A DNA stretch of 64,000 nt, taken from NCBI RefSeq assembly GCF_001937065.1, contig NZ_MOWR01000003.1:62001-126000 (forward strand), read 5' to 3'. Position numbers and translations under genes: made by a program. Shown here piece after piece: positions 10,286-18,292 of the stretch. Below the pieces are notes generated by a model. It had not been told where the DNA came from and ran no database searches. It saw only the letters and a list, made by a program, of their open reading frames with translations. Source of the DNA: Streptococcus sp. 'caviae' (GTDB lineage Bacteria; Bacillota; Bacilli; Lactobacillales; Streptococcaceae). The first letter of the stretch is position 1, and every line of letters starts with the position of its first letter.

Positions 10286-10463
10286 TTTAAATGTAAAAAG
10301 GTCAGCTGATCTCCATAGGGTTTTCCCTTATATACAAAGCCAAATCAAAAAATCCTCAGAACTTAACTAGCTGCTTCTAGGAAAGGATGATAGGAGTTTT
10401 GATAGTTTTATAAAAATGGGAAACCCTTATTCAGCGGATTGTTGCTTAGGTTTTGAAGTGAGG

Positions 10464-10507
10464 GAGTGAAGTCAATCATTGTCATTTTTGCTTCACTCTC
10501 TTTTTTT
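10464..10507 (+). terminator. Intrinsic terminator after carB
   Basis: GAGGGAGTGAAG pairs with CTTCACTCTC across an AT-rich loop and is followed by a run of seven or more T. Confidence 0.75.
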
Positions 10508-10527
10508 CGTTTGTAGCCAGAAAAAAC

Positions 10528-10556
10528 TTGACATCAACTGATAAAGGTTGTATATT
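10528..10556 (+). promoter_or_regulatory. Strong promoter of the efflux operon
   Basis: TTGACA at 10528-10533 and TATATT at 10551-10556, spacing 17. Confidence 0.75.
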
Positions 10557-10702
10557 TGTATTATAAAGTTAGAACAATAAGCTGTCTGTTTGATTTACAT
10601 ACAGCAGTCTTACATTTTTGTAAGGTTTTTGGGCAAAAGTGTAAGGCTTTTACGTTCGCTTTAACGGTATGATGAAAAGGAAAAAAGCAGGAGGAGAAGT
10701 TT

Positions 10703-11998
10703 ATGCCAAAAAGAAAGGGAAAAATGACCAAAAAGAAAAAAGGCTGGATTATCGGGGGCAGCTTTGCAGCTGTTGCAGTTCTGCTGGGACTGATCTGGAT
10801 TAGATTGCAGCAGTCCAGCCAAATAGAGTCACAGAATGTCGGCTATCAGACGGTTAAGGTAAAAGAGGGTTCTATCTCCTCATCAACCTTGCTTTCTGGG
10901 ACAATCAAGCCTGAATCAGAACAGTATGTTTATTATGACAGCAGCAAGGGAAGCAATCCCAAAGTAGTAGTGGCTGCCGGAGATCAGGTTACTGCAGGTC
11001 AGCAACTGGTACAGTATGATACAGGCGAAGCCCAAGCGGCTTACGATCAAGCGGTTAGAAACCTTAACAAGGTTAACCGTCAGATTACCAATTATCAAAA
11101 CTATGGGATTGCACCGTCAGCAGACAGTTCTGCTGACACTGGTTCTGCATCTGGCAATCCGGCAGCAGATGAAGGGAACGCTTCCGGTGCTCAAGGCAGC
11201 AATTCAGCAAGCGGTGTGACTGACAGCAGTGCAGCTGCTCTCACACCGACGAATTCTACGACCTATGATCAGCAGCTGCAGGACTTGTACGATGCCCAAG
11301 CCACTGCTCAAGATGAGGTAAACAAGGCTCAGACAGCTCTTAATAATACTTCTGTTACCAGTGAAGTCACTGGAACAGTGGCAGAAGTTAACAATGATAT
11401 TGACCCTTCCGGTAAGACCAGCAAGGCTTTGGTTCATGTAACCAGCGAAGGGAAATTGCAGGTTCGAGGAACTCTGACAGAGTATGATTTGGCTAATATC
11501 AAGGTCGGTCAAGCCATTAAAATTAAATCCAAAGTCTATGATAATAAGGAATGGGATGGCAAAATCTCTTACATTTCAAATTACCCGACTCAGTCGGATC
11601 AGGATCAGTCTCAAGGTTCCGGCTCATCCGGCAGCGGTTCATCTTCCAGTGCGGCTGCTTACGAATACAAGGCAGATATTACCAGTGATTTAGGCGATTT
11701 GAAACAGGGCTTCACGGTATCTGTAGAAGTCGTTAACGAAAACAAGAGCCTTATTATTCCTGCATCGGCACTGGTGCGCCAGAATAAGAAAAATTATGTT
11801 TGGGTTTACGACAAATCAAACTCCCGAGTTTTGCGAAAAGAGGTTGCCGCAGGCAATGCCGATGCCAAGTCACAGGAAATTTCTTCCGGTCTTAACAAAG
11901 GACAGGTTATCATTGCTAATCCTGATAAGGGATTGAAAGAAGGTAAGAAGATTGACAAACCTTCTGCTAAAAACGATAAGGCTGGCGAGAAGGGGTGA
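10703..11998 (+). CDS. Efflux adaptor protein, MacA/HlyD (membrane fusion) type
   Basis: Periplasmic-adaptor-like subunit of a MacAB-type ABC exporter. The 431-residue protein has a lysine-rich N-terminus and one membrane anchor (about residues 15-34). It then has a biotinyl-lipoyl-like segment (VAAGDQVTAGQQLVQYDTGEA, about 92-112), an alpha-hairpin and a beta-barrel domain ending in VIIPASALVRQNKKNYVWVY. Unusual features are two low-complexity Ser/Gly/Ala/Asn-rich inserts, about residues 134-185 in the hairpin and about 296-318. An AGGAGGAG ribosome site precedes the ATG. The ATPase gene starts 5 bases after the stop. The substrate is unknown; related Gram-positive systems export peptides or antibiotics. 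Confidence 0.88.
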   Translation: MPKRKGKMTKKKKGWIIGGSFAAVAVLLGLIWIRLQQSSQIESQNVGYQTVKVKEGSISSSTLLSGTIKPESEQYVYYDSSKGSNPKVVVAAGDQVTAGQQLVQYDTGEAQAAYDQAVRNLNKVNRQITNYQNYGIAPSADSSADTGSASGNPAADEGNASGAQGSNSASGVTDSSAAALTPTNSTTYDQQLQDLYDAQATAQDEVNKAQTALNNTSVTSEVTGTVAEVNNDIDPSGKTSKALVHVTSEGKLQVRGTLTEYDLANIKVGQAIKIKSKVYDNKEWDGKISYISNYPTQSDQDQSQGSGSSGSGSSSSAAAYEYKADITSDLGDLKQGFTVSVEVVNENKSLIIPASALVRQNKKNYVWVYDKSNSRVLRKEVAAGNADAKSQEISSGLNKGQVIIANPDKGLKEGKKIDKPSAKNDKAGEKG

Positions 11999-12003
11999 GC
12001 AGT

Positions 12004-12711
12004 ATGAGTGATAAAAAAGAGCTCATCCATCTTGAGGGTATTACAAAAAGCTATCATAACGGCAATCAGGAATTACAGGTTTTAAAGGGTATCGATTTGA
12101 TTGTCAATGAAGGAGATTTTCTGGCTATTATGGGGCCGTCCGGTTCTGGGAAATCAACCCTGATGAACATTATCGGTCTTTTAGACAAGGCAACAGACGG
12201 CTCTTATGCTTTAGCAGATGAGTCCATCGAAAAGCTAAATCAAAATAAACTGGCACATCTTCGCAACGAAGAGATTGGCTTTGTCTTTCAGCAGTTTTTC
12301 CTTTTGTCCAAGCTTAATGCGCAGGATAATGTTGAGCTGCCTCTTATTTATGCAGGTGTATCAGCGTCTAAGCGCCATCAGCTGGCCCAGCAGTTTTTAG
12401 AAAAAGTCGAATTGGCTGACAGGCGCAAATATCTGCCATCAGAACTCTCCGGCGGACAAAAGCAGCGCGTTGCTATCGCACGGGCCTTGGTCAATAATCC
12501 CTCAATCATTTTAGCAGATGAACCCACGGGTGCTTTGGATACCAAGACCAGCAACCAAATTATGGAATTGCTGACTCAGCTCAATCATGAAGGGAAAACC
12601 ATTATCATGGTAACCCATGAGCCTGAAATTGCTGATTATGCGACTCGCAAGATTGTTATCCGTGACGGAGAGATTACTTTAGATACGACTGACAGTGTCC
12701 GTATTGATTAA
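12004..12711 (+). CDS. ABC transporter ATP-binding protein, MacB/LolD type
   Basis: A 235-residue ATPase with Walker [10 protein letters not shown] near residue 44, signature [15 protein letters not shown] and Walker [13 protein letters not shown], the last typical of the MacB/LolD/FtsE class. The ATG at 12004 is preferred because AAGGGGTGAG is correctly spaced. A GTG at 11995, overlapping the adaptor stop, is possible and would add three residues. It would energise the permease encoded 14 bases downstream. Confidence 0.93.
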   Translation: MSDKKELIHLEGITKSYHNGNQELQVLKGIDLIVNEGDFLAIMGPSGSGKSTLMNIIGLLDKATDGSYALADESIEKLNQNKLAHLRNEEIGFVFQQFFLLSKLNAQDNVELPLIYAGVSASKRHQLAQQFLEKVELADRRKYLPSELSGGQKQRVAIARALVNNPSIILADEPTGALDTKTSNQIMELLTQLNHEGKTIIMVTHEPEIADYATRKIVIRDGEITLDTTDSVRID

Positions 12712-12725
12712 GGGAGGAAATTTTT

Positions 12726-13964
12726 ATGCAAAATTGGAAATTTGCCCTTAGTTCAATTATGGGGCACAAGATGCGCTCCTTTCTGACAATGCTGGGAGTG
12801 ATCATCGGGGTGACAGCCGTCTCTGTCATTATGGCCATGGGAACAGGCATGCGCCATTATATTACAGATCAAGCGACTAAATATCAGCATGATGTTCAGA
12901 TTTATTACGCGTCAAATGATGAGGATGCACAGGAGCAGTATTATAGCTTAGATCAATCGCAGGAGGATGCACCTAAAATTAAAGAGGAGTGGCTTCAAAG
13001 CATTGTAAAAGAAGTTGATGGAATTGATAACTACTATGTGACTAATACAACTTCAAGCAATGTTCTCTATCAAAATAAAAAAGGCAAACAGGTTACTCTT
13101 ACAGGTGTCAGTCAAGACTATTTTGATGTCAAGGGCTATAAAGTTGTAGCTGGCCGTCAGCTCAATACCAGTGATTACACGAACTTTTCGCGTTTTATCA
13201 TGATCGATGAAATGTTAGCAGGAAAGTTATTCTCCAGTCATGAGGAAGCACTGAATAAGATTATTGAAGTCGGAGATAAAAAATACCGTGTTGTTGGGGT
13301 TTATAAGGATCCTGATGCCGGCTCGTCTGTCTATGGCATGAATTCAGATGGTAATGCTATTTTGACTAACAGTCAGCTGGCTTCTGAATTCGGTGTTGAT
13401 GAAATTAGCAGCATTTATGTTCATGTGCCTGATGCCAGTGTTTCTTCAAGGGTCGGAAAAGAAGCAGCCAAACGGTTGACTAAGCTTTCCAATGCTTCTA
13501 ATGGTCACTATACCATGTTTGACATCAGTAAAGAATTGCAAAGTGCTCAGTCACAAATCACTGCTATTACAACCTTTATAGGGATTATCGGCGGAACATC
13601 GCTTTTAGTTGGCGGTATCGGCGTGATGAATATTATGCTGGTGTCGGTAACAGAGCGTACCAGAGAAATTGGTTTGCGTAAGGCCTTGGGAGCTACACGC
13701 CGCAATATCTTGACGCAGTTTCTGATTGAGTCCATTGTACTGACCTTAATCGGAGGTTTTATCGGTTTGCTTTGCGCCTATGGTTTGACCAATGCTCTGG
13801 GCAATTCAGAAGGTCTGGTCAATGCTATCGGCAAACCTGTCATTGCATTGAACACGGTGCTGGTCAGCATCGCCTTCTCAGTCTTTATCGGTGCCGTCTT
13901 TGGTATTTTACCGGCCAATAAGGCAAGTAAATTAGATCCGATCGAAGCCTTGAGATATGAATGA
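12726..13964 (+). CDS. ABC transporter permease, MacB/FtsX type
   Basis: A 412-residue permease with one N-terminal membrane helix (about 20-42), a large extracytoplasmic MacB-PCD domain (about 45-275) and three C-terminal helices of an FtsX domain. The hallmark sequence is GIGVMNIMLVSVTERTREIG. An AGGGAGG site precedes the ATG. It is the third gene of the adaptor-ATPase-permease unit, a tripartite layout without an outer-membrane partner, as in other Gram-positive bacteria. Confidence 0.93.
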   Translation: MQNWKFALSSIMGHKMRSFLTMLGVIIGVTAVSVIMAMGTGMRHYITDQATKYQHDVQIYYASNDEDAQEQYYSLDQSQEDAPKIKEEWLQSIVKEVDGIDNYYVTNTTSSNVLYQNKKGKQVTLTGVSQDYFDVKGYKVVAGRQLNTSDYTNFSRFIMIDEMLAGKLFSSHEEALNKIIEVGDKKYRVVGVYKDPDAGSSVYGMNSDGNAILTNSQLASEFGVDEISSIYVHVPDASVSSRVGKEAAKRLTKLSNASNGHYTMFDISKELQSAQSQITAITTFIGIIGGTSLLVGGIGVMNIMLVSVTERTREIGLRKALGATRRNILTQFLIESIVLTLIGGFIGLLCAYGLTNALGNSEGLVNAIGKPVIALNTVLVSIAFSVFIGAVFGILPANKASKLDPIEALRYE

Positions 13965-13975
13965 TACTTATCAAA

Positions 13976-14030
13976 AGGGAGAGTAGGAGAGACAGCCACA
14001 ATAGCCGTCGCTCCTATTCACTCTTTTTCT
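13976..14030 (+). terminator. Intrinsic terminator of the efflux operon
   Basis: GAGAGTAGGAGAGAC and a complementary GCTCCTATTCACTC form a hairpin followed by TTTTTCTTT. Confidence 0.65.
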
Positions 14031-14107
14031 TTGGACTATTCTGTAATATCTGGGCTGTCATTTGCTGAACAGACTGTTAAAAAGTGGACGGAAGGTTAAA
14101 ATATTGC

Positions 14108-14113
14108 TATAAT
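14108..14113 (+). promoter_or_regulatory. Promoter of thiD leader (extended -10)
   Basis: TTGC then TATAAT at 14108-14113, with a poor -35 (TGGACG, 14085-14090) at 17-base spacing. Confidence 0.65.
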
Positions 14114-14130
14114 AAAACCAATTAAACAAT

Positions 14131-14280
14131 AAGCCACTAGGGGTGCTGATTGCTGAGATTAACGAAAGTTAAATCCCTTAGACTTGAACTAGGTAATGCT
14201 AGCGTAAGAAATGTGGGAATCTTAATAACAGTGCCTTTTGGGGTATCTCAATCTCACACTTGCCGGTGTGAGATTTTTAG
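14131..14280 (+). promoter_or_regulatory. TPP riboswitch with terminator, upstream of thiD
   Basis: The aptamer runs from about 14131 to 14218 and shows the THI-box blocks AGGGGTGCTGA, GCTGAGAT, AATCCCTTAGACTTGAAC and TAATGCTAGCGTAAG in order. The expression platform ends in an intrinsic terminator, ATCTCACAC / GTGTGAGATTTTT at 14251-14278, 24 bases before the ATG. Thiamine diphosphate should favour the terminator. Confidence 0.93.
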
Positions 14281-14301
14281 TTAACCAAAAAGGAGAAAAA
14301 G

Positions 14302-15093
14302 ATGACAAAATTAGCGGTTGCTTTAAGTATTGCAGGAACTGATCCGACAGGCGGAGCGGGAATTATGGCAGACTTGAAATCTTTTCAGGCGCGCGGTGTT
14401 TACGGTATGGCAGTTGTCACCAGCGTTGTTGCCCAAAATACAACGGGTGTTCAGCAAATCGAAAATCTAAGTTTGGACATTTTAGAAGCACAGCTGGACA
14501 GTGTTTTTTCAGATATTGAACCGGATGCTGTCAAAACAGGTATGCTGGCGACAAAGGAAATGATGACGGTTATTAAACCTTATTTGGAAGGTTCAAAAGC
14601 AGCCTATGTTTTAGATCCTGTTATGGTAGCGACAAGCGGGGACGTCCTCATTGACGAAGAGGCCCGCCGGCACTTAAAGGCCGAGCTGCTTCCTTTGGCC
14701 AAAATAATAACACCTAATCTTCCTGAGGCAGAAGAAATTGCCGGATTGAAAATCCAAACTGCCGAGGATATTTTAAAGGCCGGAGAGATTATCCTAAGAG
14801 ATTTTGGTCCGCAGGCGGTTCTTATCAAGGGAGGGCACCTGCAGGGTGATGCCACAGATTACCTTTTTACAAAGGATGAGAGATTTCATTGGTCCAGTCC
14901 AAGAATTGAAACAGTGCACACACATGGAACCGGCTGTACTTTTGCAGCGGTTATAACAGCTGAACTGGCTAAGGGTCGCACGCTGTATCAGGCTGTTGAT
15001 AAGGCCAAGCAGTTTGTTACAAAGGCTATAGCTCAGGCACCGCAGCTGGGTCACGGCTCAGGTCCTGTCAATCACATGGCTTATCACGATTAA
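14302..15093 (+). CDS. thiD: Hydroxymethylpyrimidine/phosphomethylpyrimidine kinase
   Basis: Phosphorylates HMP and HMP-P to HMP-PP for thiamine synthesis. The 263-residue protein is a ribokinase-fold enzyme with GTDPTGGAGIMADLKSF at the N-terminus and the anion-hole block HTHGTGCTFAAVITAEL near residue 210. An AAAGGAG site precedes the ATG. It sits alone behind a TPP riboswitch and faces the minus-strand thiW-thiM-thiE operon, so HMP salvage and coupling to thiazole are controlled by the same ligand from two promoters. Confidence 0.96.
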   Translation: MTKLAVALSIAGTDPTGGAGIMADLKSFQARGVYGMAVVTSVVAQNTTGVQQIENLSLDILEAQLDSVFSDIEPDAVKTGMLATKEMMTVIKPYLEGSKAAYVLDPVMVATSGDVLIDEEARRHLKAELLPLAKIITPNLPEAEEIAGLKIQTAEDILKAGEIILRDFGPQAVLIKGGHLQGDATDYLFTKDERFHWSSPRIETVHTHGTGCTFAAVITAELAKGRTLYQAVDKAKQFVTKAIAQAPQLGHGSGPVNHMAYHD

Positions 15094-15173
15094 AAAAGCT
15101 GTATCTCTGATCCGCTCCAATCGTTAGATTTTTAACCTAACTTTGGGGTGCCATTCAGAGGTGCAGCTTTTTA
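15092..15173. terminator. Bidirectional terminator between thiD and thiE
   Basis: AAAAAGCTGTATCTCTGA near 15094-15112 is complementary, with few mismatches, to TCAGAGGTGCAGCTTTTT near 15156-15173. There are T-runs at the ends on both strands, so it can serve both converging units. Confidence 0.7.
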
Positions 15174-15204
15174 TGTCAGTGATTTAGTTATAAGTGGGCG
15201 CTTC

Positions 15205-15831
15205 TTACTCAATAAATTCCAAAGCCTTTTGGAATTGTTTCACTTCTTTTTGAACATCATTTGCCAGCATAATAGCACTGACGACAGCAGCACCTGCAAT
15301 AGGAATGTTATGCAGCTGATTGATGTTTTTGGGAGTTATACCGCCAATCGCTACCACAGGAATATGAACTGTTTCTGCGATTTCTTTAAGGGTCTGCAGC
15401 TTGGTGTGCGGAGAATTTTTGGTTTGTGTGGGGAATATGGCTCCGCATCCTAGGTAATCCGCACCCTGACTTTCAGCCTCAAGAGAGCGCTCAACTGTTT
15501 TAGCACTGACGCCTAAAATTTTATCTTTACCCAGAAGTTTGCGAGCTTTGGCAACAGGCAGGTCATCATCACCAATGTGAAGGCCGTCTGCCTCAACTGC
15601 TAAACAAATATCTAAGCGGTCATCAATAATCAGAGGAATGCGGTAATGATCCGTAATGGCTTTGACTGCTTTAGCCAGTTTATAATAACGCAGGGTGCTG
15701 ATGTTTTTTTCTCTGAGCTGCAAGAGTGTAATACCGGCCTTGCAGGCCTCCTCGACAATAGTTAAAAAAGTTTTATCGCTGAACTCATAGCGATTGGTTA
15801 CCAGATAGAGTTTTAAATCACTTTTTTTCAT
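15205..15831 (-). CDS. thiE: Thiamine-phosphate synthase
   Basis: Joins HMP-PP with thiazole phosphate to form thiamine phosphate. The 208-residue TIM-barrel protein has LYLVTNR at the N-terminus, QLREKN near residue 38, GADYLGCGAIFPTQTK near 125 and VAIGGITP near 160. The ATG at 15831 overlaps the thiM stop as ATGA, which fixes the start; a longer form beginning at 15861 is unlikely. It is the last gene of the minus-strand thiamine operon. Confidence 0.95.
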   Translation of the reverse strand: MKKSDLKLYLVTNRYEFSDKTFLTIVEEACKAGITLLQLREKNISTLRYYKLAKAVKAITDHYRIPLIIDDRLDICLAVEADGLHIGDDDLPVAKARKLLGKDKILGVSAKTVERSLEAESQGADYLGCGAIFPTQTKNSPHTKLQTLKEIAETVHIPVVAIGGITPKNINQLHNIPIAGAAVVSAIMLANDVQKEVKQFQKALEFIE

Positions 15832-16628
15832 AAACTGTCTCCTTTTATCTCTTTCAGCCAACTTTTGTCCTTATGCAAAAGGGAGAGTTGGTTGAGTGTT
15901 TGAAAACGAAAGTCAGCTAGTCCCTGAGCAGTCCTTTGGGCTTTTTCGCCGCAAATATTGATATAAGAAACAGCAAGTGCAGCGGCTGCAACCTTTTCTT
16001 CTCCGGCGCCTAAAAAACAGGCGGCCAGTGCTCCGACCAGGTCTCCGGTTCCGGTAAAGGCGTTGAGCAAAGGGGTGCCGTTTTTTAAAATAAGTACCCT
16101 GTCCTGATAAACAATGAGATCTTTGGAGCCGGTTGCCAAAAAAACAGTGTCAGGATAATGCTGGCTCATGGCTTTGAGATGGACAGTCAAGTCAGTCAGG
16201 TCATAATCAAGCGGATGAGCGTCAATGCCTCTGCCTTGAGCAGTCAGTCCGCAGAAGTGCCGCATTTCAGCTGTATTGCCTTTGATAACGGCCGGCTGAT
16301 TTTGCAGCAAATCCAGAGCCAGCTGATGGCGAACAGGGGATGCTGCAATACCGACCATATCAATCAGACAAGGCTTTTCTTCCGAGCAGGCTAATTGACT
16401 TGCCCTGCGGATGGCCTTTTCTTTTTCCCTTGACAGATGGCCTAAATTTAGCAGGAGTGCCTGACTTTGTTTGAGGAAATACGTAATTTCTCTGGGATCA
16501 TCTGCCATAACCGGCTTAGCACCTATGGATAAGATGGCATTGGCGACACTTTCAATAGAGATTTCATTGGTCAGGCAATGAATGAGGGGCTGTCCTTTTA
16601 AGGGGAAAGGATTATTGAAAGTTATCAT
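15828..16628 (-). CDS. thiM: Hydroxyethylthiazole kinase
   Basis: Phosphorylates the salvaged thiazole moiety, providing the second substrate of ThiE. The 266-residue ribokinase-fold protein has HCLTNEISIESVANAILSIGAKPVMADD at its start (shown in part: GAKPVMADDPREI) and the catalytic block LNAFTGTGDLVGALAACFLG near residue 190. Both ends overlap neighbours by ATGA (thiW upstream, thiE downstream), indicating translational coupling. Confidence 0.95.
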   Translation of the reverse strand: MITFNNPFPLKGQPLIHCLTNEISIESVANAILSIGAKPVMADDPREITYFLKQSQALLLNLGHLSREKEKAIRRASQLACSEEKPCLIDMVGIAASPVRHQLALDLLQNQPAVIKGNTAEMRHFCGLTAQGRGIDAHPLDYDLTDLTVHLKAMSQHYPDTVFLATGSKDLIVYQDRVLILKNGTPLLNAFTGTGDLVGALAACFLGAGEEKVAAAALAVSYINICGEKAQRTAQGLADFRFQTLNQLSLLHKDKSWLKEIKGDSL

Positions 16629-17152
16629 AAGGCCTCCTTTTTTGAAAAGAACAGCCTTTGAACACGTTTAAAGAACTCTTGCTTGTCAAGCAAATTTAAA
16701 ATGGGTAAGGCAATAACAGTTCCAATCAAAGTTGCCCCAATGAAACGCGGCGTGTAGATAAACCAGAACAGCCCCGTTTTGGTTCCCGTGAACCAGACCA
16801 TCACAGGATAGGAAAGGAGCGATCCAATGATTCCTGTTCCTAACATTTCCCCCAGAGCAGATAGATAATAGCGACGCCCTAATTGATAGAAGAGACCTGC
16901 AAAAAAGGCGCCAAAAACTGCTCCGGTCAGAGCGAGCGGAGGAATGCCCTGGGCTGTCATCCGAATGATGGCTGTCACCAGTGCCATAAAGACACTGTAA
17001 GCAGGCCCCATGACAGCAGCTGCAATAATATTGACGACGCTGGACATGGGAGCCATTCCTTCGATTCGAAAGACAGGTGTCAAAACCACATCAAGGGCAA
17101 TCATCATGGCTAGAACTGTTAATTTTTTAAGGTGACTATTAGTTTGATTCAT
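16625..17152 (-). CDS. thiW: ThiW, substrate-binding (S) component of an ECF thiazole transporter
   Basis: A 175-residue membrane protein with about five hydrophobic helices and short charged ends. It is the predicted S-component that captures a thiazole precursor and works with the shared ECF ATPases and EcfT encoded elsewhere. Position directly upstream of thiM, with an ATGA overlap, and control by a TPP riboswitch support the thiazole assignment. The ribosome site is AAAGGCGG. Confidence 0.88.
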   Translation of the reverse strand: MNQTNSHLKKLTVLAMMIALDVVLTPVFRIEGMAPMSSVVNIIAAAVMGPAYSVFMALVTAIIRMTAQGIPPLALTGAVFGAFFAGLFYQLGRRYYLSALGEMLGTGIIGSLLSYPVMVWFTGTKTGLFWFIYTPRFIGATLIGTVIALPILNLLDKQEFFKRVQRLFFSKKEAL

Positions 17153-17212
17153 ATAAATGCCGCCTTTCCATTGAATGAGAAGAGATAATTAATCATTGCA
17201 GTACACAAAAGC

Positions 17213-17241
17213 CCCCTTTTTAAGCAACATCAAGGGAGCTG
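17213..17241 (-). terminator. Possible second terminator in the thiW leader
   Basis: On the minus strand AGCTCCCTT (17241-17233) pairs with AAGGGGGCT (17221-17213) and is followed by a short T-run. It lies between the riboswitch terminator and thiW, so it may be an extra attenuation step. Confidence 0.4.
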
Positions 17242-17325
17242 TGGAGTTAGGAATACAAACGTTTTTGGCTGTCAGGTTTGCAGCGATTAGAACGTATGCA
17301 TACAGATGATTTCTTGCGATGATAT

Positions 17326-17462
17326 AAAAACCCTAATCATATAATTATGATTAGGGGACATTTATCCATTGTGACATTTCCCTGCGTCAGTGCTAACTGC
17401 ATCAGGTTCAATGGGTATCATCTCAGCCAAAGGCACCCCAAATGTTTGCTTGATATTTATGA
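17326..17462 (-). promoter_or_regulatory. TPP riboswitch with terminator, upstream of thiW-thiM-thiE
   Basis: Read on the minus strand, the aptamer has GGGGTGCCTTTGGCTGAGAT, ACCCATTGAACCTGATGCAG and TTAGCACTGACGCAGGGAAA at about 17443-17370. A perfect hairpin CCCTAATCAT / ATGATTAGGG followed by TTTTTATA at 17357-17326 is the terminator. The arrangement is the standard thiamine-off switch. Confidence 0.93.
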
Positions 17463-17470
17463 TTGCCTTA

Positions 17471-17499
17471 ATCATAACATGAAAAATTTAAAATGTAAA
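17471..17499 (-). promoter_or_regulatory. Promoter of the thiW operon
   Basis: On the minus strand TTTACA (17499-17494) and TATGAT (17476-17471) are 17 bases apart, placing the transcript start just before the TPP aptamer. Confidence 0.65.
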
Positions 17500-17529
17500 T
17501 GGATTCATTTTAAAATGCTATTTTTATTT

Positions 17530-17577
17530 CAGACTGTCAAGTTTTTTTCTTGACAGTCTGATTTTTTCTGCTATAAT
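17530..17577 (+). promoter_or_regulatory. rpsP promoter with hairpin overlapping its -35 box
   Basis: CAGACTGTCAAG at 17530-17541 and CTTGACAGTCTG at 17549-17560 form a perfect 12-base-pair inverted repeat with a T7 loop, followed by ATTTTTT. The right arm contains the -35 box TTGACA (17550-17555); TATAAT at 17572-17577 follows after 16 bases. Confidence 0.75.
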
Positions 17578-17640
17578 AAATAAAGTAGTTCATAGCACAG
17601 CTATGCTCAAAATAAAAAACAGAAAAGAGATTATTTCAAA

Positions 17641-17916
17641 ATGGCAGTAAAAATCCGTTTAACTCGTATGGGTTCTAAAAAGAAACCTTTCTATCGTATC
17701 AATGTTGCAGATTCACGTTCACCGCGTGACGGCCGCTTCATCGAAACTGTTGGAACCTACAATCCACTTGTAGCTGAAAATCAAGTGACCCTTAAAGAAG
17801 ATCGTATTCTTGAGTGGTTAGGCAATGGTGCTCAGCCATCAGATACTGTTCGTAACATCCTTTCAAAAGCTGGAATCATGAAAAAATTCCACGAAGCTAA
17901 ATATTCAAAGAAATAA
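17641..17916 (+). CDS. rpsP: Small ribosomal subunit protein bS16
   Basis: A 91-residue 30S protein beginning [20 protein letters not shown], the family hallmark, and full length. It begins the conserved rpsP-KH-rimM-trmD cluster. The ribosome site is poor-looking (AGAAAAGAG). A strong promoter with a 16-base spacer lies about 60 bases upstream. Here an acquired methyltransferase gene separates the first two genes from rimM. Confidence 0.98.
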   Translation: MAVKIRLTRMGSKKKPFYRINVADSRSPRDGRFIETVGTYNPLVAENQVTLKEDRILEWLGNGAQPSDTVRNILSKAGIMKKFHEAKYSKK

Positions 17917-17927
17917 AGTAATTGCCT

Positions 17928-18170
17928 ATGGATACCATTGAAAATCTGATTATCGCTATTGTGAAGCCTTTGATTTCGCAACCGGATAATTTTACCATTA
18001 AAATTGAAGATACACCTGAGTTTTTGGAGTATCATCTTGACTTAGATTCTAGTGATATTGGCCGAATTATCGGTAAAAAAGGTCGCACCATCACAGCGAT
18101 AAGATCGATTGTCTATTCGGTTCCAACTCAGGGTAAAAAAGTTAGACTTGTGATTGATGAAAAAGAGTAA
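17928..18170 (+). CDS. KH-domain RNA-binding protein (YlqC/KhpA family)
   Basis: An 80-residue protein that is essentially one KH domain, with the GXXG-type loop [17 protein letters not shown] near residues 45-62. KhpA proteins bind RNA and, with KhpB, affect cell division and mRNA fate in streptococci. I prefer ATG 17928 over the TTG at 17922, which would add two residues. It follows rpsP by 11 bases. A terminator follows immediately. Confidence 0.93.
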   Translation: MDTIENLIIAIVKPLISQPDNFTIKIEDTPEFLEYHLDLDSSDIGRIIGKKGRTITAIRSIVYSVPTQGKKVRLVIDEKE

Positions 18171-18195
18171 AAAGGTCACCTAAGGGTGGCTTTTT
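18168..18195 (+). terminator. Intrinsic terminator after the KH gene
   Basis: AAAGGTCACC and GGGTGGCTTTTT form a short hairpin with a T-run. Confidence 0.65.
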
Positions 18196-18221
18196 CTCTT
18201 GCTTGTGAAATCATCTCTGTC

Positions 18222-18249
18222 ATGATAAAATAAGTGCAATGTTTTGAAA
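18222..18249 (+). repeat. Promoter-containing direct repeat, copy 1
   Basis: A 28-base sequence starting ATGATAAAATAAGTG recurs at 19083-19110 with one difference. It contains a TAAAAT -10 box; TTGTGA lies 17 bases upstream. This copy serves the methyltransferase gene. Confidence 0.8.
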
Positions 18250-18292
18250 TATAAAACCATAATTGTGAATATTATTTTTGGGGGAATAAAAG

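Larger units (their letters stand above)
10286..10702. other. Intergenic region: pyr terminator and efflux-operon promoter
   Basis: No gene is visible. It contains the terminator at 10464-10507, a strong promoter at 10528-10556 and a leader of about 140 bases with several TTACA/TGTAA repeats. One is a palindrome, CTTACATTTTTGTAAG at 10609-10624, followed by a second TGTAAGG at 10639-10645. These could be operator sites for an unidentified regulator. Confidence 0.6.

Noticed and set aside
15148..15453. Plus-strand frame of 101 codons overlapping thiE
   Set aside because: Opposite thiE and running out of a terminator; no ribosome site.
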